DNA from: Sphaerospermopsis torques-reginae ITEP-024
GTDB taxonomy: Bacteria; Cyanobacteriota; Cyanobacteriia; Cyanobacteriales; Nostocaceae
Assembly (NCBI RefSeq): GCF_019598945.1
Contig: NZ_CP080598.1
Location: 3,100,001 to 3,164,000, forward strand
Direction: 5' to 3'
Length of the DNA: 64,000 nt
Shown: positions 46,617 through 56,316 of the stretch, one piece after another
Position numbering within the stretch: position 1 is the first letter of the stretch
Layout: each line of letters starts with the position of its first letter
Made by a program: the position numbers and the translations under genes
Notes under the pieces: generated by a model
Databases searched by the model: none
Seen by the model: only the letters and a program-made list of their open reading frames with translations
What the model was told of the DNA's origin: nothing

Positions 46617-47573
46617 CTATTTTATTTCTACAGTTAAGTTAGGTAAACCATCTAATTTTTCTGTGGGAATTTCTTCTTTTACATAAGGAACATAAACCGT
46701 TAACCCTGCTGGGATACATTTAATTTCTACAGGGGTTGTACCGAATATTTCCCCATCTATAACTACTTTTTGTGGGGGTTCTGTGGTGATTTTAAATTGT
46801 TTAGCTCGCAAATAACCAATATCATCTCTTTCCACTGGTGTACCTGTAGCAGCAGTTTGGAATAAATGAAATGTGGCAGCGATCGCACCTGTTTTATTTT
46901 CTGGAGATACTATTGTTAAATCTAATAATCCATCATCATAAATAATCCCGGAAGGTCCTTGTGCTAAAACTGAAGTAGGAGGTGCAGCATTTGCCACTGT
47001 TACTGCTGATGCCAGAGTTTTAATTATCTTATCTTCTGTTTCAATTTCCACAGCAAATCTTTGTAAATTTCCCAGTTCTTGAATACCAGCTAAGATATAA
47101 GCTATCATCCCAAAACGATTTTTAGTTTCTCGATCTGCTTTTTCTACAGTTTCTGCTTCAAAGCCAATACCTGCTAATAATACCATTGGATGATCATTAC
47201 AATAAGCAACATCTACTGTGCGAGTTTTACCTTGTAAAATGGTTTGACAAGCGGCGGCAATTGTATTAGGAATATTTAATGCTGCGGCAAAAGCGTTTGC
47301 TGTTCCTCGTGAAATAATCCCAAAAGGTATATCAGTATTAACTACTGCTTCTGCTGCTGCTGATAAGGTCCCATCTCCCCCAGAAACAATGATCGCTTCT
47401 ACTCCCCTTTCTACTGCTGCACGTGCGAGTTCATCAGCATCAACTTCTTCAGTGGTGAGATAAATATCTAAATCAATTTCTGGTTCTAATATTGACCTAA
47501 TTTGATCTAATTCAAAGTCTGGATCACCTTGACCGGCAACTGGGTTAAAAATTAAACAAGCAGAACTAATCAT
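46617..47573 (-). CDS. YegS/DagK-type lipid kinase
   Basis: 318 residues. The diacylglycerol kinase catalytic fold shows SACLIFNPVAGQGDP at the start, EAIIVSGGDGTLSAAAEAV (GGDGT, near 62) and PFGIISRGTANAFAAALNIP, then VDVAYCNDHPMVLLAGIGFEAETVEKADRETKNRFG. The C-terminal part has DDGLLDLTIVSPE and VVIDGEIFGTTP. It phosphorylates a lipid with ATP at the cytoplasmic membrane face; the exact lipid is unknown. Heptamer repeats lie directly before its start. Confidence 0.9.
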   Translation of the reverse strand: MISSACLIFNPVAGQGDPDFELDQIRSILEPEIDLDIYLTTEEVDADELARAAVERGVEAIIVSGGDGTLSAAAEAVVNTDIPFGIISRGTANAFAAALNIPNTIAAACQTILQGKTRTVDVAYCNDHPMVLLAGIGFEAETVEKADRETKNRFGMIAYILAGIQELGNLQRFAVEIETEDKIIKTLASAVTVANAAPPTSVLAQGPSGIIYDDGLLDLTIVSPENKTGAIAATFHLFQTAATGTPVERDDIGYLRAKQFKITTEPPQKVVIDGEIFGTTPVEIKCIPAGLTVYVPYVKEEIPTEKLDGLPNLTVEIK

Positions 47574-48161
47574 AGAGATAATTGATAATTGACAATTGAT
47601 AATTGATAGTTGTTTCAGTAATGGTCAATTGTTCATTGTTCATTGTTTATTATTGAATATTAGCATATCTTTCAAATTTAAACTTCTCTCTCAAGACTAC
47701 TTTGGCTGATAATTTACTAAAATTTATTTATTTATTTTGCTGTTTCCTATTCCTTTACCTAAAATATAATTTCTCAATGTGTAAATTTAATGTGTAAATT
47801 GATTTTTATCTAACGAAATAAATAAAATGATCTGAGACTTGATATGATTGAACCGCAAAGGGCGCAAAGGACACAAAGGTAAGGAATTTTCAGAGATTTT
47901 TTAGTGTTGCTGCGGTTGTTTTTTCTTTCATTGAGATAGTCCCCATCAATCTTTGTTGTAGTATCTAAAAAAATCTGCATATAGGTAGATGCGGAAAAAT
48001 CAAATATGTAAAAATATACATAACGTTTTATTAAACTGGTAGCTGCTGTTGATATAAGAAAAATGTAACTGAATGTAAAGAGAGTGATTCCATCCGGTAA
48101 GTCACTTGCTGCGGTAGTCTAGATCAATGTGAATTTATCGCCTGGTTTGACAAATTGTCTT
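47574..48161. other. 588-base gap with heptamer arrays and a dispersed repeat
   Basis: TTGATAA/TTGACAA heptamers at 47582-47609 and TCAATTG/TTCATTG at 47625-47652. AACCGCAAAGGGCGCAAAGGACACAAAGG near 47855-47880 is the inverse of CCTTTGTGTCCTTTGCGTTCTTTGCGGTT near 59991-60019, inside the MITE at 59927. No gene is seen. Confidence 0.7.
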
Positions 48162-49130
48162 ATGACTTCAGTTTCTAGCCCTCCACGCACTATTCGTATT
48201 GGTTCACGTAAAAGCCAACTAGCTCTAGTTCAAACATACTGGGTAAGAGAGCAACTTCAGAAAAGTTATCCTGATATCAATTTTGAAGTCCATACCATGT
48301 CTACCCAAGGCGACAAAATCCTGGATGTAGCATTAGCTAAAATTGGTGACAAAGGATTATTTACCAAAGAACTCGAACTGGGAATGATCGAGAAAAGTAT
48401 TGATTTTGCCGTTCATTCCCTCAAAGACTTGCCTACTAACTTACCAGAAGGTTTGGCACTAGCAGCAATTACAGAACGGGAAAATCCAGCCGATGCGGTA
48501 GTATTCCATGAGAAATACAAAGGACAAACTCTGGAAACTCTACCAGCAGGTGCGGTGATTGGTACATCTTCTTTAAGAAGATTGGCACAACTACGCCATA
48601 AATTCCCCCATTTTACCTTTAAAGATGTGCGGGGAAATCTCAACACACGCATGGCTAAGTTGGATGCGGGTGAATATGACGCTTTGATTTTAGCGGTAGC
48701 TGGTTTAGAAAGATTGGAAATGAGCGATCGCATTCACCAAATTTTACCCCCTGATATTTCCCTGCACGCAGTTGGCCAGGGTGCTTTAGGTATAGAATGC
48801 CGTGCTGATGATGCTGAACTGATCACCATTCTCAAAGCCATTGAACATCCGCAAACACGCGATCGCTGTTTAGCAGAACGCTCTTTTCTCCGCTCTTTAG
48901 AAGGCGGTTGTCAAGTTCCCATTGGTGTCAACACAGAAATCAATGGTGATAATTTAACACTAACTGGTATTGTAGCTAGTGTAGATGGTCAAAAACTGGT
49001 CAAAAATACTGTAACTGGCCTTGCTCAAGATGCCGAACATCTGGGAACACAACTAGCTAACACCTTACGTCAACAAGGTGCGACTGAAATTTTAGAAGAA
49101 ATCTTCACTCAGATACAACGCGGATCATAG
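48162..49130 (+). CDS. hemC: Porphobilinogen deaminase (hydroxymethylbilane synthase)
   Basis: 322 residues from ATG 48162; a GTG eleven codons earlier is possible but would be unusual. It joins four porphobilinogen units into hydroxymethylbilane for heme and chlorophyll. Motifs are [46 protein letters not shown]-type (here [10 protein letters not shown]), [22 protein letters not shown] and [11 protein letters not shown], whose cysteine carries the dipyrromethane cofactor. Transcribed with glgA downstream at a distance of about 180 bases, not clearly one operon. Confidence 0.96.
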   Translation: MTSVSSPPRTIRIGSRKSQLALVQTYWVREQLQKSYPDINFEVHTMSTQGDKILDVALAKIGDKGLFTKELELGMIEKSIDFAVHSLKDLPTNLPEGLALAAITERENPADAVVFHEKYKGQTLETLPAGAVIGTSSLRRLAQLRHKFPHFTFKDVRGNLNTRMAKLDAGEYDALILAVAGLERLEMSDRIHQILPPDISLHAVGQGALGIECRADDAELITILKAIEHPQTRDRCLAERSFLRSLEGGCQVPIGVNTEINGDNLTLTGIVASVDGQKLVKNTVTGLAQDAEHLGTQLANTLRQQGATEILEEIFTQIQRGS

Positions 49131-49238
49131 GGTGACTAGGGACTGGTGACTGGGAAGAGAAATTTTAGATTTTAGATTTTAGATTGGAATTGACAAAAAC
49201 AATCCAAAATCCAAAATCCAAAATCCTTTCATTGAATC

Positions 49239-49308
49239 ACCAATTACCAATTACCAATTACCAATCACCAATTACCAATTATCAATCACCAATTACCAAT
49301 TACCAAAT
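49239..49308. repeat. ACCAATT heptamer array ending at the glgA start
   Basis: Ten copies of ACCAATT and variants (ACCAATC, ATCAATC, ACCAAAT) end one base before ATG 49310. The frame stays open through the array for 42 codons upstream, but there is no Shine-Dalgarno site and the family starts at the ATG. Confidence 0.9.
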
Positions 49309-49309
49309 T

Positions 49310-50695
49310 ATGCGAATTCTCTTTGTTGCAGCGGAAGCTGCTCCTATTGCCAAAGTAGGTGGAATGGGTGATGTTGTCGGTGCATTACCTAAAGTTCTCA
49401 GACAAATGGGGCATGATGTACGGATATTCCTGCCCTATTACGGCTTTTTGCCAGATAAGATGGAAATTCCCAAAGATCCGATTTGGAAAGGCTTTGCCAT
49501 GTTCCAGGACTTTTCGGTTTATGAAAGTGTCCTGCCGGGAACTGATGTTCCTTTGTATTTATTTGGACATCCGGCTTTTACACCCCGCCGTATTTATGCC
49601 GGAGAAGATGAAGATTGGCGGTTTACCTTATTTGCTAACGGTGCGGCGGAATTTGCCTGGAATTACTGGAAACCGGAAATTATTCACTGTCACGACTGGC
49701 ATACAGGCATGATTCCTGTTTGGATGCACCAAGATCCAGATATTACCACTGTGTTTACTATTCATAACCTCGCTTATCAAGGACCTTGGGAATGGTATTT
49801 ACGGAAAATTACCTGGTGTCCTTGGTATATGCAAGGACATAATACAATGGCCGCTGCCGTGCAGTTTGCTGACAGGGTAAATACAGTTTCTCCCACCTAT
49901 GCAGAACAAATCAAAACTCCTGCTTACGGTGAACAAATTGAAGGGTTGCTATCTTTTATTAGCGGCAAGTTATCAGGGATTATTAACGGTATAGATACAG
50001 ATGTTTATGATCCGGCAACTGATAAATACATTAACCAAACTTTTACTGCTGATACCTTAGATAAACGCAAAGCTAACAAAATTGCCTTGCAAGAAGAAAT
50101 GGGATTAGAAGTTAATTCTAGTGCCTTTTTAATGGGTATGGTGAGCCGGTTGGTAGAACAAAAGGGTTTAGATTTGGTGATCCAAATTCTTGACCGCTTT
50201 ATGGCTTATACAGATGCTCAATTTGTGTTGTTGGGAACAGGCGATCGCTATTATGAAACCCAAATGTGGCAGTTAGCATCCCGTTACCCTGGCAGAATGG
50301 CCACCTACCTTTTATATAATGATGCCCTTTCCCGTCGCATCTATGCTGGTACTGATGCTTTCTTAATGCCAAGTCGTTTTGAACCTTGCGGTATCAGTCA
50401 AATGATGGCGTTGCGTTACGGTTCAGTTCCTATCGTCCGTCGTACAGGGGGTTTAGTTGATACTGTCACCCACCACGACCCCGTAAATGCCGCAGGTACA
50501 GGTTATTGCTTTGACCGCTATGAACCTTTAGACCTGTTTACCTGTATGATTCGTGCTTGGGAAGGTTTCCGTTACAAACCCCAATGGCAAGAATTACAAC
50601 AACGGGGTATGAATCAAAACTTTAGCTGGTATGAATCTGCTAAACAGTACGATAGTCTATATCGTTCCATGTATGGTTTACCACCCACTGAATAG
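49310..50695 (+). CDS. glgA: Glycogen synthase (ADP-glucose, GT5)
   Basis: 461 residues from ATG 49310, matching the family N-terminus [30 protein letters not shown] with the KVGG donor loop. It extends glycogen chains with ADP-glucose in the cytoplasm. [48 protein letters not shown] and [34 protein letters not shown] are GT5 motifs with the E-x7-E-like region intact. An open frame extends 42 codons upstream through a heptamer repeat and should not be counted. No Shine-Dalgarno sequence is present. Confidence 0.96.
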   Translation: MRILFVAAEAAPIAKVGGMGDVVGALPKVLRQMGHDVRIFLPYYGFLPDKMEIPKDPIWKGFAMFQDFSVYESVLPGTDVPLYLFGHPAFTPRRIYAGEDEDWRFTLFANGAAEFAWNYWKPEIIHCHDWHTGMIPVWMHQDPDITTVFTIHNLAYQGPWEWYLRKITWCPWYMQGHNTMAAAVQFADRVNTVSPTYAEQIKTPAYGEQIEGLLSFISGKLSGIINGIDTDVYDPATDKYINQTFTADTLDKRKANKIALQEEMGLEVNSSAFLMGMVSRLVEQKGLDLVIQILDRFMAYTDAQFVLLGTGDRYYETQMWQLASRYPGRMATYLLYNDALSRRIYAGTDAFLMPSRFEPCGISQMMALRYGSVPIVRRTGGLVDTVTHHDPVNAAGTGYCFDRYEPLDLFTCMIRAWEGFRYKPQWQELQQRGMNQNFSWYESAKQYDSLYRSMYGLPPTE

Positions 50696-50715
50696 GTGAC
50701 TGGGGACAGTAAGAA

Positions 50716-50788
50716 GGGAACAGGGAACAGGGAACAGGGAACAGGAAATATTTATCTTTCTCCTGACTCCTGACTCCTGACTCCTAAC
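50716..50788. repeat. Heptamer arrays after glgA
   Basis: Four copies of GGGAACA (50716-50743) and four of TCCTGAC/TCCTAAC (50761-50788). No gene lies in 50696-50973. Confidence 0.85.
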
Positions 50789-50973
50789 CCGGATTTCTCA
50801 CCAAAATCCTCAAACCCTTATAAAATCTGGATTCTCGGTTTTCACACTGTGTCAAAAATCAGCACCGTGAAAAATACCCGAAACTGGTTCTCCATAAGGA
50901 TTATATAGATTGCGATCGCATTGTTTGTGAGAAATGCGGGCTAACCCCCACCAGAAAACTTTCTCTGCAAACC

Positions 50974-51717
50974 CTAAGTTAAACTTTCAGGATCAACACC
51001 CAAATTCTTTAACATTTCTGCTAATTTCCGGGCTTTTTCTTCAGCTTCTAAACGTTGTCTTTCAGTTTCCAAAAGTTGTCTTTCAGCCTGTAAACGTTTT
51101 TCTTCTGATTCCTGAATCCGTTCTTCTGGGGTAAAAAATCTTTTTCCCTGTTCATCAAACCAATATAACCATTCTCTAGTTATACCTTGATAAGTTCCCC
51201 TTTCTCTGCCAATTCCTAAACCTATTTCTGGCAACCAAACGGGATTTCCTGACAGTAGTACATATTCCCCATCAACTAATTTATAAACTTCTAAAGGTTC
51301 TTTTCTCTTGCGGAGGGGATTATAAACCACATAATACAAAATCCCAAATTCATGGGCATAAAAATCCTTTTTGGTGCTATATTCTCCCCGATAAGTTTGG
51401 GAAACGACTTCTAAAACCAAAATCGGTAATTTATTTTCTTCCCACAATACATAACTAGGACGTAAACCTTCATCAATAAATCTATTTACCCCAATACTTA
51501 AAAATCCATCTGGGACAATTGCAGGTTGATAAGGGTCATGATATATTCCCATATCTACACCAAAAAACCAGTCCCATCTTTGAGACCATAATAAAGCGAG
51601 AATGCTTTCTAGTAAACCGGGAATGAGATGCTGTAATTGATTATCCACTGGTGTGTCGTCAGAGTCGGGTAATTCTTCTGAAGATGGTAAACAATGCAAT
51701 GGGTTGTAATTGAGCAT
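50974..51717 (-). CDS. Uma2-family (DUF820) putative endonuclease
   Basis: 247 residues from ATG 51717. The frame stays open 31 codons further upstream, but the upstream part is not like the family. The core has WDWFFGVDMGIYHDPYQPAIVPDGFLSIG (PDG near 75), LPILVLEVVSQTYRGEYSTKKDFYAHEFGILYYVVYNP (E near 108, lysine pair after) and WLPEIGLGIGRERGTYQG, then a coiled coil and the tail LAEMLKNLGVDPESLT. The ending is of the same type as the Uma2 protein at 321. Activity not predictable. Confidence 0.87.
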   Translation of the reverse strand: MLNYNPLHCLPSSEELPDSDDTPVDNQLQHLIPGLLESILALLWSQRWDWFFGVDMGIYHDPYQPAIVPDGFLSIGVNRFIDEGLRPSYVLWEENKLPILVLEVVSQTYRGEYSTKKDFYAHEFGILYYVVYNPLRKRKEPLEVYKLVDGEYVLLSGNPVWLPEIGLGIGRERGTYQGITREWLYWFDEQGKRFFTPEERIQESEEKRLQAERQLLETERQRLEAEEKARKLAEMLKNLGVDPESLT

Positions 51718-51903
51718 GATTGATTTTACCAATTCTGTTTCTATTTTATTACCCGACCAGCGACTAGAAGTCGCAGCTAAACAGACAAAACCCTCCTGCG
51801 TGGGTTTCAAACCTTTGATTTTTCATGAGTCTACACACCATCTGGAGTTGGTTTGTGTAGTGGTGAATTATATTCGCCCAAAATTTTTTAAAGGTCCTCT
51901 TTT

Positions 51904-53229
51904 TCAGACAACCAGAACTAAATCATCATATTTTATAGTTGAATTGCCATTGTCAAAATTGAATTGTTCAAAATTTGTAGTGATCATGGTAATGCCATCT
52001 AGCGTCAAGATAACTTGATTGTTATTAGCGCCTAAACTAATATTGAAGTCTTCTATTTTGTAAGCGCCAAAGCTGAGGATATCGAAACCTGCACCACCAT
52101 CTATTTTAGCGTTACCGAAACCTTGAACAAAGTCTCTCCCGTTACCCATGTTGATGTTGACACCACTGCCAAAATTGGAGGCTTTTAAGCTATCGTTTCC
52201 ATTGCCCATATAAATATTACCACCAAAGATACCATAGGATTCGCTGCCGGTTGCTTTGGCAATGATAGTATCGTTTCCATTTCCAGTAATAATTTCGCCT
52301 CTATTGTTGTCAATGGCGATCGCTTTATCCCCAGCTTCGGCTATAGCTTCGATGTGATCAGAACCGTTGCCTGTGAAAATTGTACCTCTATTGTTGTTAA
52401 TGGCGATCGCTTGATCCTCAGCTTTGGCGAAAGCATTAGCAACAGCTTCAGCCAAAGCTTGACTTTCAGAAGTAGCACTAGCAAGAGTATCAGCATAAGT
52501 ACCAGCAAAGGTACTAGCACTGGAAGTAGCTCTAGCACTGATATAATCATTGCCCTTGCCTGTATTAATTATACCTTTTGTATTGTTAATACCTCTAACA
52601 ATGATATTTGCCTGAACTAAACTTGTAGCCGTTGCTTTTGCAAAAGCTGTGGGATTTGCAGACTTAGGGGCTGGAGTAACAGTATCGAGGATAGCTGAGG
52701 CATTTGCATAAGCTTTGGTAATTGCTGCAATAGAAGCTTTAGCAATGCCATAAATACGATCATTTCCATCACCAGTGTTAATTTTACCACTGGAGTTATC
52801 AATGCCATTGGCAATAGCCGCAAATTGAATAGAGGCAAAAGCATTAGTAATGGCAGCAGTATTTGCGGTTTTAGCAATGGCTTGAGATACTGTAGTTGCA
52901 GTGACGTAAAGGTTGGCTGTGGCGATACCAACTATCCTATCTGTTCCTTTACCTGTATTGATAATACCTTCGTTTTTAATACCATTGGTAGTAATACTAG
53001 CCCTGGCACTAAACTCAACAGCAATGATAGTAGAATGCAAATCTCTGGCTGTAACATCTACAAGAACTCCAAAACCAAAATCACCACCAACAGATGTTTT
53101 ACCAATGATTTGATCAGCACTGTGAAATGTATTTACAGTTGAGTTTTTGGGATTGAAGATTCCATACTTTGAATCGACTTTATCAGTTTTATTGGTAAAT
53201 TTAACCCGCCTGAGATTTAAATAACTCAT
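51904..53229 (-). CDS. RTX-like repeat protein with alanine-rich rungs, in the peptide-export locus
   Basis: 441 residues from ATG 53229, with GGAAGA just upstream; the frame stays open 32 codons further. It is built of about seven rungs of the type GIxNxxGxINTGxGNDxIxAxA, for example NSSGKINTGDGNDRIYGIAK and NRGEIITGNGNDTIIAKATG, separated by alanine- and serine-rich stretches such as ALAEAVANAFAKAEDQAIAI. The GNGND loops bind calcium in RTX proteins. The C-terminus GGAGFDILSFGAYKIEDFNISLGANN and ITTNFEQFNFDNGNSTI resembles the type I secretion end of cyanobacterial RTX proteins. No signal peptide. Probably a substrate of a type I exporter. Confidence 0.8.
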   Translation of the reverse strand: MSYLNLRRVKFTNKTDKVDSKYGIFNPKNSTVNTFHSADQIIGKTSVGGDFGFGVLVDVTARDLHSTIIAVEFSARASITTNGIKNEGIINTGKGTDRIVGIATANLYVTATTVSQAIAKTANTAAITNAFASIQFAAIANGIDNSSGKINTGDGNDRIYGIAKASIAAITKAYANASAILDTVTPAPKSANPTAFAKATATSLVQANIIVRGINNTKGIINTGKGNDYISARATSSASTFAGTYADTLASATSESQALAEAVANAFAKAEDQAIAINNNRGTIFTGNGSDHIEAIAEAGDKAIAIDNNRGEIITGNGNDTIIAKATGSESYGIFGGNIYMGNGNDSLKASNFGSGVNINMGNGRDFVQGFGNAKIDGGAGFDILSFGAYKIEDFNISLGANNNQVILTLDGITMITTNFEQFNFDNGNSTIKYDDLVLVV

Positions 53230-53461
53230 CAAATCTTCCACACAACTACATTGGAAATAGGTGTTTAATCTACTGCTTTGTAAACTACCACTAATGTATG
53301 AGTTATTGTGGACAAATTGGCACAATTTCTTGAGTTTTTTAATTTATAAATGCTCATAGTCTACCAAATAAATATCTGGTAAAAAAGAATGTAGAGACGT
53401 TTCATACAACGTCTCTCATGTAGTCTAATTAGGTCAAAACTGCTGTAATTAAAATCAGGCT

Positions 53462-53779
53462 TTAGTGAACAGAAAACCAAATAGAAGTATCAGAACTTTT
53501 AGAACGAGCAATGTGGTTTCCAGTTTGTGCAAATGCAGTAGCTTCGGCTTTGGCTATAGTTGAACTAACTTTATTATCTTGATAAACTTTTATGTCAGTG
53601 TCAGTTTCAGTATATGTAATATTACCTTTGGCAAATCCCGTTGCACTGGCTATTGCATATCCATAACCAGCAGATGTTACAGTATCTGTGTTAGCGGTTA
53701 CACTGCCACCAATGACATTGCTGCTGTCGTTAATGTACTGTAAATTACTTAAATCGGAAATTTGGAAATGACTTCTCAT
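53462..53779 (-). CDS. Double-glycine leader peptide precursor 2
   Basis: 105 residues. AGGA is eight bases before ATG. The leader (residues 1-25) contains ISDLSNLQYINDSSNVIGG, which matches the pattern ISDLxxLxxhxxxxxVhGG of the partner peptide at 54159 and of C39-processed precursors. Cleavage after GG would give a mature peptide of about 80 residues, with no cysteine, rich in T, A, S, D: SVTANTDTVTSAGYGYAIAS, then TGFAKGNITYTETDTDIKVY, QDNKVSSTIAKAEATAF. The YQDNKV word matches YQNDKV of the partner. Located between the RTX-like gene and the partner precursor, all on one strand. Confidence 0.78.
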   Translation of the reverse strand: MRSHFQISDLSNLQYINDSSNVIGGSVTANTDTVTSAGYGYAIASATGFAKGNITYTETDTDIKVYQDNKVSSTIAKAEATAFAQTGNHIARSKSSDTSIWFSVH

Positions 53780-54158
53780 ACAGGAATCCTATTTGAATGT
53801 TGAAAAAAACTCACTACACTTGAATTCTTTGTAATCCTATTGGGTTTTAGCTTTTGCTTATTAACTGTCTATGCAAACAATTTCAGGAATCAAACGGATT
53901 CCTATAGTTACCCTTGATAGAAGTTGTGACTATCCAAAAGTAGAAAATATATAAAACTAGAAACAAGGCTGAATTCTGTGTATTGCAATTCAATTGATTG
54001 GGAAAGTTATATAATTCGCTGAAAGCTTTTTTCAAAGCATTCAGCGAAATTAATGAATGAAACTACTCTTTTCTTGCAATACAAGAATCTTCGACTTTAG
54101 TCGGAATTAGAGATACAGAGAGCTAGATGGAGTATAAAACCACTATCTAAGCTCAATG
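53780..54158. other. 379-base gap with a hairpin and a dispersed repeat
   Basis: TTCGCTGAA (54015-54023) and TTCAGCGAA (54040-54048) form a nine-base stem after the 91-residue precursor gene, a possible terminator or processing site. CTATGCAAACAATTTCAGGAATC-like sequence (53870-53915) is close to CTATGCAAACAATTCCAGATATC at 16182-16225. No gene seen. Confidence 0.6.
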
Positions 54159-54434
54159 TTAATACTTTTTACCGTCTACTGCCGCAAAAGATGCTGAACT
54201 GCTTGCAGAATAATAGTCACTTGCATAGGCAAAGGTGTAGGTCTTAGTAAAGGAGTTTTTGCCTTTTGCTATAGCATCTCCAAAAGCTTCAGCAGAGTTG
54301 TCATCTAAGTCAATATCAGTGTAGATATCTAACTTGACTTTATCATTTTGATAGTAAGTATATTTGCCACCATTACCACCAACAACAGCAGAAGCTTCAA
54401 CGGTTTCTAAAAGATTCAAATCAGAAATAATCAT
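54159..54434 (-). CDS. Double-glycine leader peptide precursor 1
   Basis: 91 residues with a strong AGGAGA ribosome site (54441-54446) seven bases before ATG. Residues 1-20 are a double-glycine leader (ISDLNLLETVEASAVVGG after MI). Cleavage after GG would release a 71-residue peptide: NGGKYTYYQNDKVKLDIYTD, then DLDDNSAEAFGDAIAKGKNS and an aromatic, serine-rich end with YTFAYASDYYSASSSAS. It has no cysteine, so it is not a lanthipeptide or disulfide bacteriocin. It is the gene immediately after the HlyD adaptor on the same strand. Function unknown. Confidence 0.8.
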   Translation of the reverse strand: MIISDLNLLETVEASAVVGGNGGKYTYYQNDKVKLDIYTDIDLDDNSAEAFGDAIAKGKNSFTKTYTFAYASDYYSASSSASFAAVDGKKY

Positions 54435-54440
54435 TGGATT

Positions 54441-54446
54441 TCTCCT
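54441..54446 (-). promoter_or_regulatory. Ribosome binding site of peptide precursor 1
   Basis: AGGAGA seven bases before ATG 54434; supports the short gene as translated. Confidence 0.75.
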
Positions 54447-54698
54447 GGTAAAGTAAATGCACCTTGATGTTTTTTATAGCTAACTTGTTTCCGTTTGCTA
54501 TGTTTCTAATATATTTTATTACCCAAAAAAAGTCAACACTTTTTTCAAAAATTTCTAAAAAAATAAGAATATTTTTTCCAACAAAACCATCATTAAAATG
54601 GTAAAAAAAATCATTGATAAATAAACACTAAAATCTGGACAATATCATATTTTATTGCCCAGAATATTATAAATAAAAGATTTAAATTTAGTTTTCAA

Positions 54699-56189
54699 TT
54701 AATACATTTTCTTGGTGAAATTGCATATATTTCCCCCCTTACCAAGAGGGAAATTGCCATTTTGGATATACTGCTGGTCTAAAGAAATTTCTAAATCATA
54801 AGTGTCGATATTACCTTGAGGTGTTTGGCTAACTTTAGAGTCAGGAGAGATCCAAGTAACTTTTCCTGGAACAATGCCATATTCCTGAAAAGGATAGGCA
54901 TCAAATTTGATTTTGACAGGCATTGCTAATTTCAAAAAGCCACTATCTTTACTAGGCATTTGAGCTTTCAGAATCAATTTAGCATTTTGCGGTGCTATTT
55001 GGGCAATTCGTTGACCAGGTTGAACTACTTCCCCTGGTTTGGTGATGGGTAATTCAAAAATTACTCCATCAATAGGCGATCGCACTATTCGTTGTTGGAT
55101 CTGAAGTTGTATAGATTTAATTTGGCTTCTAGTCTGTTCAATTTCTGATGTTACTGCTGTTATTTGTGTTTGGATGTCTTTTAGCTGTTCCTGATTTTTC
55201 ATCACAGCCAGTTTACCTGCTTGAACTGCACTTTTATAACTACTTAGTTCTTCTTGCAGTCGTAGTTCTGCTTGTTTTATCTCCGACTTCAATATATTAA
55301 CAGTTGCTTGGTAACGATTGAGTTCTTCTAGCAGTCTCAGTTCTGCTTGTTTGATATCTGAACCTGTTTTTTGATAGATGCGTTTACTTTCTTGTTCTTC
55401 TTTTTTGAGTTGATCAATTTGGGTGATAGAAACTGCACCATCTTCAACCAGTTTACTAAATCTTGCCACCATATTGGAATCTATATCCAACCGAGATTTA
55501 GCTGATTTATGATCATTTCTGCTACTAGCAATCTGCTGTCTTACTTGACTAACTAATGCTTGTTTTTCCAGTTTTTGGAGATCATAGTTACTCAATTTAG
55601 CTTCAAGATTTTGTCTAGCTTGACGCACTTGAGCCATTTTTTCTCCTGCTTGATATTTGTTTTGTTGTTCTAAAAGACTAATTGATGATAACAATTGATT
55701 TTGCAGAAGTTTGAGTTGAGATTGGCGATTTTGTAGCCCTTGTAATTTGCTCTGGGCTTGTTGTAGTTCCGGTTCTAATAAAGTAGATTCTAATTCCAGG
55801 ATAACTTGACCAGATTTAACTGTATCTCCTGCTTTAACCGTAACAAGTTTGACACTTCCACCAGCTTGAGTGTCTATTTTTTGGGTTGCTCCTTGAGGTT
55901 CTATACGCCCTTTGGCCGTTCCAGTTTCATCTACTTTGGAAAAAGTTGCCCAAGGTAAACCAACAACAGTAAAACATATCACTACATACAACACCCCCCG
56001 CGTCCAAAGTTTGGGTAAAGCATCTAGTAGTTCTGCCGTTCCATAGTTTAAGTCTCTGGCAAAATCTGTATTGTTATTTTGTACATTTGTTTGTTCTTTG
56101 AGTTGGAGAAATTCTTTTTCATAGGGTTCACTTTGATAATTATTACGTTCATCTTTGGCAAGTGATGAGGGAGAAAATGTTGATGGCAT
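54699..56189 (-). CDS. HlyD-family membrane fusion protein, C-terminus replaced
   Basis: 496 residues. A membrane helix (VLYVVICFTVVGLPWATF, about 64-84) is followed by the first lipoyl half VDETGTAKGRIEPQGATQKIDTQAGGSVKLVTVKAGDTVKSGQVILELES, a long coiled-coil hairpin (about 140-365) and the second lipoyl half RIVRSPIDGVIFELPITKPGEVVQPGQRIAQIAP. The beta-barrel starts (LILKAQMPSKDSGFLKLAMPVKIKFDAYPFQEYGIVPGKVTWIS...DLEISLDQQYIQNGN) but then ends in FPLGKGGNICNFTKKMY, a translated intergenic-type palindrome (54729-54752). Relatives continue here with a strand of PGQTATAEV type and about 30 more residues. It may still work, or be damaged. It couples the ABC exporter to the outer membrane route. 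Confidence 0.87.
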   Translation of the reverse strand: MPSTFSPSSLAKDERNNYQSEPYEKEFLQLKEQTNVQNNNTDFARDLNYGTAELLDALPKLWTRGVLYVVICFTVVGLPWATFSKVDETGTAKGRIEPQGATQKIDTQAGGSVKLVTVKAGDTVKSGQVILELESTLLEPELQQAQSKLQGLQNRQSQLKLLQNQLLSSISLLEQQNKYQAGEKMAQVRQARQNLEAKLSNYDLQKLEKQALVSQVRQQIASSRNDHKSAKSRLDIDSNMVARFSKLVEDGAVSITQIDQLKKEEQESKRIYQKTGSDIKQAELRLLEELNRYQATVNILKSEIKQAELRLQEELSSYKSAVQAGKLAVMKNQEQLKDIQTQITAVTSEIEQTRSQIKSIQLQIQQRIVRSPIDGVIFELPITKPGEVVQPGQRIAQIAPQNAKLILKAQMPSKDSGFLKLAMPVKIKFDAYPFQEYGIVPGKVTWISPDSKVSQTPQGNIDTYDLEISLDQQYIQNGNFPLGKGGNICNFTKKMY

Positions 56190-56238
56190 AGTTTTATTTT
56201 CTAAAAAGTGAATTACATTAAAATTCAGGATTCAGTAG

Positions 56239-56259
56239 GGGTTTAGCATTGCTAAACCC
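56239..56259. repeat. Small palindrome GGGTTTAG-n5-CTAAACCC
   Basis: Same eight-base arms as at 7387-7407 with a different loop. It is in the 127-base spacer between the ABC exporter and hlyD genes. Confidence 0.65.
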
Positions 56260-56316
56260 GTACAGGAGTCATATCAAGAAAATAATGATGAATTATGATT
56301 GAGGAATTATGAGTTG

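Noticed and set aside
49184-49309. N-terminal 42-residue extension of GlgA
   Set aside because: It is translated heptamer repeat, without a ribosome site; the family starts at 49310.
50934-51134. 66-codon frame on + strand
   Set aside because: Antisense to the Uma2 coiled coil; no features.
52341-53142. Several frames overlapping the RTX-like gene
   Set aside because: Low-complexity shadows produced by the alanine-rich repeats.
53462-54434. Lanthipeptide or disulfide bacteriocin precursors
   Set aside because: Neither peptide core has cysteine and no modification enzyme lies nearby; they are kept as unmodified double-glycine peptides.
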